A DNA stretch of 16,450 bases, from positions 1 through 16,450 of the forward strand of contig QHUF01000230.1 of NCBI GenBank assembly GCA_003221075.1, written 5' to 3'. Source of the stretch: Gemmatimonadota bacterium (lineage in GTDB: Bacteria > Gemmatimonadota > Gemmatimonadetes > Gemmatimonadales > GWC2-71-9). Each line of letters begins with the position of its first letter. The first letter of the stretch is position 1. Of the stretch, positions 1-5,913 are shown piece by piece. Position numbers and translations under genes: made by a program. The notes beneath the pieces are model-generated. The model saw nothing but the letters and a program-made list of their open reading frames with translations. It made no database searches and was not told where the DNA came from.

Positions 1-296
1 ACCCACTCGAACATGAGATGAGGCATGTGGGGCGATGGAACTATCTGATCTTCTTGTGCGCCGTGCGCTGTGAGCCGTGCGCCGGCAAGCCAGTCATCGA
101 AGAACTCCGTCCAGTCGTGCTGCACGAACTGGCGATCGCTCGACTCGCCCAGCTCGCGCTTCGCCTGGCAATCCGGATTCCGATCCACCACGATGACAGT
201 CCGATAATCGGTCTTCCCGCGCGCTTTGGCCTTCGCCAGTTGGGATGCGTAGAAGGTGCCATAACATCCACCGCCGACCACGACAACGTCTCTCAG
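1..296 (-). CDS. Rossmann-fold FAD/NAD(P)-binding protein, N-terminal part (cut by window edge)
   Basis: An open frame runs without a stop from about 296 to the left edge. Its first residues form a hydrophobic strand followed by VVGGGCYGTFYASQL, a GxGxxG dinucleotide-binding turn. About 20 residues later VIVVDRN supplies the acidic residue expected at the end of the second beta strand. The rest (HDWTEFFDDW, then DQIVPSPHMPHLMFEW) belongs to no family I can name, so the cofactor (FAD or NAD(P)) and the reaction are unknown. The start is uncertain. A CTG at 296-294 overlaps the upstream TGA as CTGA and would place the usual short lead (RDVVV) before the glycine turn. The first standard start is GTG at 281, which leaves almost nothing before the glycine turn. 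The gene is the last visible member of the long minus-strand operon. Confidence 0.6.
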   Translation of the reverse strand, partial: MRDVVVVGGGCYGTFYASQLAKAKARGKTDYRTVIVVDRNPDCQAKRELGESSDRQFVQHDWTEFFDDWLAGARLTAHGAQEDQIVPSPHMPHLMFEW

Positions 297-1024
297 CGGA
301 TGAGTCTCCCACCGTCGATTACCAGGACGGTGCCGGTGGCGTAATCGGTGCCCTCCAACAGAAACCGCACGGCTGCGACGACATCGTCTGGCGAGCCGAG
401 GCGCTGCAGCGGCGTCGTGTCTCGGATATGCTCGCGCGCCTTCTCGTCCCAGTCGTCCGGCAGGAGCACGGCTCCTGGCGCGACCGCGTTGACGGCGATG
501 TCCGGGGCAAGTGCCCGGGCCAGGGCCTTTGTCAGCATGACGACGCCCGCTTTGCTGACGCAATGCGGAACGTAGGCCGGCCACGGCTCCATCCCCGCGA
601 TGTCGGCCATGTTCACGATTTTCCCTTTGGCGCGCCGCAAGTGGGGGATGGCGCCCTGCGAGACGAAAAACATCGCCCGCAGGTTCAGGTCGAGCGTTGC
701 GTCCCAGCTCTCGGGGGTGACGGTCTCGACCGGTTCGCGCACCATGATCGCGGCGGAGTTGATCACGACGTCAAGGCGCCGCAGCGACCGGGCCGCCTGA
801 TCCGCGAGCCCTCGTGCTGCTGCGGCGTCGCCGAGATCGGCTTGGAACAGCTCGGCACGCCGACCCGCGCTCCGCACTGCTCGCGCGGTCTCCTCCGCCC
901 CCTGTGCCGAGCCGTGGTAGTGAATCGCGATATCGCAGCCGGACTGCGCCAATCCGATGGCGATCGCTTGGCCGATCCGCTTCCCAGCTCCCGTGACGAG
1001 CGCGGCTGTGCCCTCGAGCCGCAC
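293..1024 (-). CDS. SDR-family oxidoreductase, pteridine-reductase-like, catalytic Tyr replaced by His
   Basis: The 243-residue product is a short-chain dehydrogenase of normal length. The cofactor turn is TGAGKRIG (11-18). The second strand IHYHGS (34-39) resembles the NADPH-selecting HYHRS of pteridine reductase PTR1. NSAA (89-92) and the structural Asn N114 are present, and the C-terminus ends in the usual VIDGGRLIR. The active site is atypical. The classical Ser position holds D141, as in PTR1/FolM-type enzymes. K158 is present, but the catalytic Tyr position (13 residues after D141) is H154 (codon CAT at 563-565). The enzyme may use another acid or may have lost reductase activity; the substrate is unknown. 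The GTG start at 1024 overlaps the upstream stop as TAGTG, which implies translational coupling. The open frame extends further upstream, but that part lies inside the preceding gene and is not SDR-like. Confidence 0.9.
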   Translation of the reverse strand: MRLEGTAALVTGAGKRIGQAIAIGLAQSGCDIAIHYHGSAQGAEETARAVRSAGRRAELFQADLGDAAAARGLADQAARSLRRLDVVINSAAIMVREPVETVTPESWDATLDLNLRAMFFVSQGAIPHLRRAKGKIVNMADIAGMEPWPAYVPHCVSKAGVVMLTKALARALAPDIAVNAVAPGAVLLPDDWDEKAREHIRDTTPLQRLGSPDDVVAAVRFLLEGTDYATGTVLVIDGGRLIR

Positions 1025-1749
1025 TAGTACGCCTTGCCGGTGATAGGTACGATTTGGCCTGTAATCGCGCTGGCCTCGTCGCTCGCGAGGAAGACGACGG
1101 TGTTCACCACATCGTCGAGCTCGACGAACGGCGTCTTGGCGTCGCCCATCTGCGCAACGTTGTCCGCCGTCCGGACGGTGGCCGGTGCGACGGCGTTGAC
1201 GCGGATGTCCGCGTCGCGATACTCGCGCGCCAGCTCGCGCGTCAGCCCGGCAACCGCCGATTTTGCGGCGCTGTAGGCCGACATGTGCATGAGCGACCGG
1301 ATTACGGCGATCGATGCGAAATTGACGATCGACCCGCCACCGCGCGTCAGCAGCAACGGCACAGCGGCCTGGCACATGTAGAATGCCGTCTTGAAGTTCA
1401 CGGCGAGCTCGCGGTCGAGGATTTCCGGCTTCACCTCGGTAAACGGCCCGTAGCTGAAGAATCCGCCCGCCACGTTCACCAGGATATCGAGGCCTCCGAA
1501 TTGCGCCTGCGCCGCCGCGGCGGCCGCGCGGGCAGCCTCCGGCTGGGTCAAGTCACCGGCGGAGGATTTTGCCGTGATCCCTTCCGCCGCAAACTCCTTG
1601 ACGCGGTCCGCGAGCCCCACGGCGTTGACGTCGGCAAGCAGCAGCTTGGCGCCGGCCCGGCCCAGGCCGCGCGCCACGGCGTGGCCGATCTGCCCGACCC
1701 GACCCACGCCCGTGACGAGCACGACCTTGCCGTGGAGGTCAGCGGGCAC
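1024..1749 (-). CDS. SDR-family NAD(P)-dependent oxidoreductase
   Basis: The 241-residue product is a classical short-chain dehydrogenase with a complete catalytic set: N118, S146 (NFASIA), Y159 and K163 (YSAAK). The cofactor turn TGVGRVGQIG (13-22) is about two residues longer than the usual TGxxxGIG. D40 at the end of the second strand suggests NAD rather than NADP. VNVAGG (91-96) and VNAVAP match the family. It ends TGQIVPITGKAY. The substrate cannot be read from the sequence; FabG-like 3-oxoacyl or sugar/alcohol dehydrogenation are both possible. The GTG start at 1749 lies 11 bases inside the end of the peroxiredoxin gene, and its TAG stop overlaps the next SDR's GTG. No clear Shine-Dalgarno precedes it, so translation probably depends on coupling. 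Confidence 0.9.
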   Translation of the reverse strand: MPADLHGKVVLVTGVGRVGQIGHAVARGLGRAGAKLLLADVNAVGLADRVKEFAAEGITAKSSAGDLTQPEAARAAAAAAQAQFGGLDILVNVAGGFFSYGPFTEVKPEILDRELAVNFKTAFYMCQAAVPLLLTRGGGSIVNFASIAVIRSLMHMSAYSAAKSAVAGLTRELAREYRDADIRVNAVAPATVRTADNVAQMGDAKTPFVELDDVVNTVVFLASDEASAITGQIVPITGKAY

Positions 1750-2176
1750 GGACGATGTCGTCGACCGGAGGGGCGCCGCGCTGCGCGAAGTGCACGGTAC
1801 CGTCGCGCCCGATCACGTAGACGGTGCGCTGAATCCCCCTGCCGTCGTCCTTCAGCGCCTGGTAGGCAGTGGCGATCGTGCGCTCCGGATCGGACAGCAG
1901 CGGAAAGTTGAATTGCATTTTGTCGACGTACCCGCGATGGCTATCAACGCTCGCGGGGTTTACGCCGAACGGCTGCATGTTCGCGGACTTGAACTTGTCG
2001 ATCTCATCGCGCACGGCGGAGAGTTGGCGGTTTCAGCCGGGGGTATTGTTGCCCGGATAGAACACCAGCGCGACCGGCCCGTTCTTCAGGAGATCGCTGA
2101 GTGCGTAGGTGCGGCCGTCCGAGGCCGGGGCCTTGAACGCGGGGGCTTTACTGCCGATCGGAAGCGGCTCGCTCAT
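1739..2176 (-). CDS. Selenocysteine-containing peroxiredoxin (BCP/PrxQ type), in-frame UGA at codon 48
   Basis: Read through the TGA at 2033-2035, this frame gives 145 residues, a normal BCP/PrxQ size. The N-terminus has the thioredoxin-fold pattern (GSKAPAFKAPASDGR, LSDLL, VALVFYPGNNTPG). The TGA falls exactly where the peroxidatic Cys of the P-x-x-x-T-x-x-C motif belongs (P41, T45, position 48). NRQLSAVRDE then continues in the same frame, as in the family helix after the active site. QRTVYVIGRDG (about 115-125) carries the conserved active-site Arg. There is no Cys anywhere, so without Sec the protein would have no catalytic chalcogen and no resolving thiol. The ATG at 2176 has GAGG about seven bases upstream and lies inside the end of the PHP gene. 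It probably reduces peroxides. The alternatives are a nonsense mutation or a base error (TGC/TGT to TGA). Confidence 0.85.
2002..2022 (-). promoter_or_regulatory. Putative bacterial SECIS hairpin downstream of the UGA
   Basis: Ten bases after the TGA at 2033-2035, the mRNA can fold as TCTC-CGC, loop CGTGC, GCG-(AT bulge)-GAGA: a seven-pair stem with a two-base bulge. The apical loop starts 18 bases after the UGA and has G at its second position. This fits the published bacterial SECIS model (loop about 16-37 nt from UGA, G in the first two loop bases). The stem is short and was paired by eye, so energy and covariation remain untested. Confidence 0.5.
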
Positions 2177-3026
2177 CCCGTTTCCTCGTTGTGAGCTCGA
2201 GGCGACGCTCGAGCGGTGCCAGCCAGGAGTCGGGGACGCGCATGCCACCGAGCGGTGCGTGCGACTCCCCATATTCGCTCTCACCGTGCCAGTCCGACCC
2301 GCCGGTGATGCCGAGTCCCAGCCGCTCGGCGATGCGCAAGAGCCGCTGCTCGATGGCGGGGGCATGACTGGGATGGCGGACCTCGACGCAGTCCAGTCCC
2401 TGGTCCTGAAAGATGCGCAGCTGCGCCTCGGAGCCGTGATCCCCCAGATGTGCCGCGGAGGTGAGCCCCCCCACTTCGTGCACGAGCGCCGTGACTTCCG
2501 CGAGTTTGGGCAGCGGCTTCTCCACGTAGGCCGCCCGGCCACGACCCAGGTAACGCCGGAATGCGTCACTGATGTTGTCGCACGCCCCGCAGTCGACGAG
2601 CGCGCGCGCGACGTGCGGCCGTCCCAACGCTCCCCCATCGCCGCCCGACAGCTGCGCCTCGACGTCGTCGAGCTCGATCGGCACGCCGAGCCCCTGCAGC
2701 TTGGCGACGATCTGCTCGCCGCGGCGGCGGCGCGCGGCGCGCGTGTCGCGCAGAAACCCTTGCAACCGCTCGTTTGCGTGCGGCAGAAACATAGCAAGCA
2801 CATGGAGCTCGCCCCACGGCGCGCGCACGCTGAATTCACAGCCGGGAATGACGCGGATGCCCAGCTTGGCGCCTTCGTGCGCTGCTTCCGCCACGCCGTC
2901 CGTGGTGTCGTGATCGGTGAGCGCGATCGCCACGAGCTCCACCGCACGGGCGCGGCGCGCCACCTCCGGCGGGTCACACTCGCCGTCGGAGGCTGTCGAA
3001 TGACAATGCAGGTCAATGTGCGGCGT
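2148..3026 (-). CDS. PHP-domain phosphoesterase (YciV/RNase AM-like), non-standard start
   Basis: The product has about 290 residues, close to the YciV/RNase AM family length. Metal-binding PHP motifs appear in order: IDLHCHSTASDG at the N-terminus, LTDHDT, PGCEFS, SAAHLGDHG and GGSDWHG. Such enzymes are metal-dependent phosphodiesterases or nucleotidases acting on small nucleotides or RNA ends; the substrate here is inferred only from length and motifs. The HCH motif lies upstream of the first GTG (2963), so that cannot be the true start. In frame before IDLHCH there is no ATG, GTG or TTG. The candidates are ATT at 3017 (overlapping the upstream stop as ATTGA) and ACG at 3026, which has GAGG six bases upstream and would give M-PHIDLHCH. 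The 3' end overlaps the peroxiredoxin start by 29 bases. Confidence 0.85.
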   Translation of the reverse strand, partial: TPHIDLHCHSTASDGECDPPEVARRARAVELVAIALTDHDTTDGVAEAAHEGAKLGIRVIPGCEFSVRAPWGELHVLAMFLPHANERLQGFLRDTRAARRRRGEQIVAKLQGLGVPIELDDVEAQLSGGDGGALGRPHVARALVDCGACDNISDAFRRYLGRGRAAYVEKPLPKLAEVTALVHEVGGLTSAAHLGDHGSEAQLRIFQDQGLDCVEVRHPSHAPAIEQRLLRIAERLGLGITGGSDWHGESEYGESHAPLGGMRVPDSWLAPLERRLELTTRKRDERAASDRQ

Positions 3027-3282
3027 AGTCGACCTCGGGGGCGGTCCACGCCGGCTGCGACTGGCGGAACAGCTCCAGCAGCTCGCGGTCGGAGAGCTCC
3101 AGGAAGGCGCGCGCGGGTGAGCGGGCGCCGAGCGGCGAGAAGTGCGTCACGCGACGCTGCCGCTGCGATCCTGTCCCGCGCCCGAAGATGAGACCGAACT
3201 GATCGCGACCGTAAACGGTCACGCGACCGGAGGGATAAACCTCCCACCGTTCGCTGTCCACGTCGATGATGCGCCGGGCCAT
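3013..3282 (-). CDS. Conserved-looking hypothetical protein, 89 residues
   Basis: I do not recognise a family. The product is small, soluble and rich in Arg. The N-terminal half (RRIIDVDSERWEVYPSGRV, then YGRDQFGLIF) looks like a beta-rich fold. A helix ends in LELSDRELLELFRQSQPAW. There is no signal peptide or membrane segment. The ATG at 3282 lies only three bases after the preceding stop. The TGA at 3015-3013 overlaps the probable start region of the PHP gene, so it is cotranscribed with the E2 and PHP genes. The codon pattern and tight packing support a real gene. Confidence 0.7.
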   Translation of the reverse strand: MARRIIDVDSERWEVYPSGRVTVYGRDQFGLIFGRGTGSQRQRRVTHFSPLGARSPARAFLELSDRELLELFRQSQPAWTAPEVDYAAH

Positions 3283-3285
3283 GGA

Positions 3286-3606
3286 TTATGCCTGCGACGT
3301 GGTAGCGACGGGCACTTCACTCCAGAGCTCCCAGGCGTCGGGCGCGTAGGTCGCCAGCGCCTGGAGTCGCTTCTCCAGCTTGATCTCCTCGGGGAGCCGT
3401 GAGGCCTGCGCGCGGTGCGACATCTCGGTCGGGCTCTCGGAGAACTCGATGAACAGCCGCGGATCCTTGGCGTTGCGGTACAGCCAGATCCGCTGGCCGC
3501 GCGCTTCGGCGAACTGGCTCAGCTCGCGCAGCGTGTTCACGTACTCCGTCTCATTCTGCGTGGGCACGCGCACGCGCGCCGCGGTCAAGACTTTGGGCAT
3601 CCTCAC
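3286..3606 (-). CDS. Small protein with ABM-like (dimeric alpha-beta barrel) character
   Basis: The product has 106 residues (104 if ATG at 3600 is used). The pattern of a strand (VLTAARVRVP), a helix (YVNTLRELSQFAEARG), a strand (RIWLYRNAKDPRLFIEFSES) and a second helix (LPEEIKLEKRLQAL) resembles the antibiotic-biosynthesis-monooxygenase / dimeric alpha-beta barrel fold. That is inference from pattern, not a family match. GTG at 3606 overlaps the E2 stop as GTGA. ATG at 3600 has the GGAG of the E2 tail about ten bases upstream and is equally plausible. The position directly behind E2 implies coexpression with the dehydrogenase complex, but no catalytic residues can be named. Confidence 0.75.
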   Translation of the reverse strand: MRMPKVLTAARVRVPTQNETEYVNTLRELSQFAEARGQRIWLYRNAKDPRLFIEFSESPTEMSHRAQASRLPEEIKLEKRLQALATYAPDAWELWSEVPVATTSQA

Positions 3607-4922
3607 ACCGCTCCCTCGGGAAACTCCTGCAAGAGCTGCTTCACATCGGCCAGGAACTTGTCGGCGTCGGCGCCGTCGACGACGCGATGATCGTACGACA
3701 TCGTGAGCATCCCCATCGTCCGGATCGCGATGGAATCCGTGCCGTCGGCAGCGGTCACGACCTTCGGGCGTTTCTCGATCGCGCCCACGCCGAGAATCGC
3801 GACCTGCGGCTGGTTGATGATCGGAATGCCGGCGAACGGTCCGAAGCCGCCCGGATTGGTGATCGTGAACGTGCCGCGCTGAATGTCGTCCGGCAACAGC
3901 TTCTTGGTGCGGGCGCGCTCTCCCAGATCATTGATGGCGCGCGCGATCCCCATCAGCGACAGCTCGTCGGCGTGCTTGATCACGGGCACGATGAGGCCCC
4001 AGTCGAGCGCCACCGCGATGCCGATGTTGACGTCGGCGCGATAGATCGTGCTGTCGCCGGACACCGCGGCATTGACGATGGGATGCTTCCGCAGATTCTC
4101 GCCACACGCCTTCACGATGAACGCGAGGAACGTGAGCGTCACGCCGCGCTCGGCATACCCCTGCTTCGCGTTGGCGCGCAGCTGCGCCACGCGGGTGAAA
4201 TCGACCTCGAAGAAGCTCGCGACGTGCGCCGACACACGCTTCGACATCACCATGTGGTCGGCGGTGATCTTGCGGATCTTGGACCACGGCTCGACGCGGT
4301 CGCCGGGCCACGGCGCGATGACCGGGTGCGTGATGGGGCCTGGGGGTTGGGGACTGGGGCCTCGGGCCTGCTGAGTCGGCGCTTGTTCGATGTAGCCGAG
4401 GATGTCTTGCTTGGTCACGCGGCCCGCATAACCGCTGCCCGGAATGCGCGAGATGTCGACGCTGTGCTCGGCGGCGATTTTGCGGACGAGCGGCGTGGAC
4501 TTGGTGCGGAGGCGCTGCTCGGCGGTCTGTACGCCACCACCGTCACCGCTTCTCGCAGGGGCTGGGGGCTCTGGTCTAGGGGCTGGGGGCTCGGGCTTCG
4601 GGGCTCGGGGTGGCGGTGCGGGCGCCGGTGCGGCCACTTTCGGCGGCTCCGGTTTCGTGGGCGCAGGCGCCGCCGCGCCCTTCTCGGTCTCGAGGATCGC
4701 GACCAGCGTCTGGACGGGGACTGTCTGCCCTTCCTGTACTTTGATTTCGGCCAACACACCGGCAGCCGGCGCCGGGATTTCGGCGTCGACTTTGTCGGTC
4801 GAGATCTCGAATAGCGGCTCATCCCGCTTGACGGGGTCACCGACCTTCTTGAGCCATTTGCTCAAGGTGCCTTCGGCGATAGACTCGCCCATCTGAGGCA
4901 TCAGTACGTCTACGCGCGCCAT
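3603..4922 (-). CDS. 2-oxoacid dehydrogenase complex E2 (dihydrolipoamide acyltransferase)
   Basis: This is the 439-residue core acyltransferase of a pyruvate or branched-chain 2-oxoacid dehydrogenase complex, moving acyl groups from E1 to CoA. One lipoyl domain (1-80) carries the lipoylation lysine K44 (EISTDKVDAEIP). A Pro/Ala linker (about 83-130) follows. The E1/E3-binding domain (about 141-178) reads STPLVRKIAAEH, then GSGYAGRVTKQDI. A second Pro/Gly linker (about 180-200) precedes the catalytic domain, which ends in SYDHRVVDGADADKF with H412 and D416. Both linkers are encoded by G-tract-rich DNA (on the plus strand). The ATG at 4922 has GGAG five bases upstream, and the E1 beta stop is ten bases away. 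Acyl-chain specificity cannot be decided; a branched-chain (bkd) role is favoured by the separate alpha and beta E1 subunits. No E3 gene lies in the window. Confidence 0.95.
   Translation of the reverse strand: MARVDVLMPQMGESIAEGTLSKWLKKVGDPVKRDEPLFEISTDKVDAEIPAPAAGVLAEIKVQEGQTVPVQTLVAILETEKGAAAPAPTKPEPPKVAAPAPAPPPRAPKPEPPAPRPEPPAPARSGDGGGVQTAEQRLRTKSTPLVRKIAAEHSVDISRIPGSGYAGRVTKQDILGYIEQAPTQQARGPSPQPPGPITHPVIAPWPGDRVEPWSKIRKITADHMVMSKRVSAHVASFFEVDFTRVAQLRANAKQGYAERGVTLTFLAFIVKACGENLRKHPIVNAAVSGDSTIYRADVNIGIAVALDWGLIVPVIKHADELSLMGIARAINDLGERARTKKLLPDDIQRGTFTITNPGGFGPFAGIPIINQPQVAILGVGAIEKRPKVVTAADGTDSIAIRTMGMLTMSYDHRVVDGADADKFLADVKQLLQEFPEGAV
4335..4359 (+). repeat. G-quadruplex-type G-tract motif in the E2 linker (template strand)
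   Basis: Four G runs of 4, 5, 4 and 4 are separated by CCT, TT and ACT on the plus strand, the template for the E2 gene. The minus strand encodes the linker PSPQPPGP between the binding and catalytic domains. Confidence 0.6.
4558..4610 (+). repeat. Second G-tract cluster in the E2 lipoyl linker
   Basis: Runs of 4 and 5 G are followed, after a gap, by runs of 4, 5, 3, 4 and 4 G with two- to four-base spacers such as CT, CTC and CTTC. The minus strand encodes the PEPPAPRPEPPAP linker. Confidence 0.6.
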
Positions 4923-4932
4923 TGGATCTCCG

Positions 4933-5913
4933 TCAGTACGCCGCCAACCACCGCGCGGCCTTCACAATGTCGTCCGTCTGCGGGAGCACAAAATCCTCAA
5001 GTGTCGGGGCATACGGGATCGGCACGTCGTGCGCGGTCACGCGCATGATCGGCCCGTCGAGCCATTCGAACGCCTGCTCATTGATCCGCGCCGCGATCTC
5101 GCCCGCGATCCCACCGGTCCGCGTGTCCTCGTGTACGATCAGGACTTTGTTCGTCTTCTTTACGGTCGCGACGATCGCGGCATCATCCATCGGCAGCAGG
5201 GTGCGGAGGTCCAGTACTTCGACCGACACGCCGTCCGCCTTCTCGAGCTGGTCGGCCGCCTCCAGCGATTTCCACAGGGTCGCGCCGTAGCTGATGATGG
5301 AAAGGTGTTTGCCTTCCCGCGCGATCCGCGCCTGCCCGATCGGCGTGAGAATCTCCTCGCCCTCCGGCAGTTGCTCCTTGATGCGCCGGTAGAGCCATTT
5401 GTGCTCGAGGTAGAGCACCGGATCTTCGTCGCGGATCGACGACTTGATCAGGCCCTTGGCATCCCGCACGGTCGCCGGGTAGACGATCTTGAGGCCGGGC
5501 GTGTGGAGGAATGCCGCTTCCGGATTCTGTGAATGGAACGGCCCGCCGCGAACGTAACCGCCGCAGGGGCCGCGCACCACCATCGGCGTCGACAGCCCAG
5601 CCCGGTACCGCGCGGTGGCGACGTAATTCGTGAGCATATCGTACGCGCACGAAATGAAGTCGATGAACTGCATCTCGGCGACCGGCCGCAGTCCCATGTG
5701 GGCGGCTCCCGCGGCGGCTCCCACGATCGCCGCCTCGGAGATCGGTGTGTCGATCACGCGCGACTCGCCGAAGCGCTTGCTGAAGCCGTCCGTGACCTTG
5801 AACGCCCCGCCATATGCCCCAACGTCCTCGCCGAGGATGAAGACGCGCTCGTCGCGCTCCATCTCTTCCCAGATGCCCTGGCGCAGCGCCTCGAGGAATG
5901 TGAGTTCAGCCAT
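4933..5913 (-). CDS. 2-oxoacid dehydrogenase E1 component, beta subunit
   Basis: The product of 326 residues is the transketolase-like beta subunit of a heterotetrameric TPP-dependent 2-oxoacid dehydrogenase. Family features include LTFLEALRQGIWEEMERDE and VFILGEDVGAYGGAFKVT at the N-terminus, with the Glu that activates the TPP aminopyrimidine. DTPISEAAIVGAAAGAA, QFIDFI, VVRGPCGGYVRGGPFHSQ and PATVRDAKGLIKSSI follow. The C-terminal domain has VEVLDLRTLLPMD and VLIVHEDTRTGGIAGEIAA. Length and motifs are complete. The ATG at 5913 overlaps the E1 alpha stop as TGATG; a GTG three bases upstream is also possible. The coupling supports equimolar synthesis of the two E1 chains. Confidence 0.95.
   Translation of the reverse strand: MAELTFLEALRQGIWEEMERDERVFILGEDVGAYGGAFKVTDGFSKRFGESRVIDTPISEAAIVGAAAGAAHMGLRPVAEMQFIDFISCAYDMLTNYVATARYRAGLSTPMVVRGPCGGYVRGGPFHSQNPEAAFLHTPGLKIVYPATVRDAKGLIKSSIRDEDPVLYLEHKWLYRRIKEQLPEGEEILTPIGQARIAREGKHLSIISYGATLWKSLEAADQLEKADGVSVEVLDLRTLLPMDDAAIVATVKKTNKVLIVHEDTRTGGIAGEIAARINEQAFEWLDGPIMRVTAHDVPIPYAPTLEDFVLPQTDDIVKAARWLAAY

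Noticed and set aside
293..1375. Longer version of the first SDR starting near 1375
   Set aside because: The extra N-terminal part lies inside the second SDR gene and is Arg-rich with no SDR character. GTG 1024 gives the normal family start.
1739..2014. Peroxiredoxin C-terminal fragment as an independent 91-residue gene starting at GTG 2014
   Set aside because: It would begin after the active site, lack catalytic residues and have no Shine-Dalgarno. Reading through the UGA joins it to the upstream half in the same frame.
2033..3247. A 400-residue minus-strand frame ending at the UGA of the peroxiredoxin
   Set aside because: Only its last 47 residues are protein-like (the peroxiredoxin N-terminus). 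The rest is the PHP gene read out of frame.
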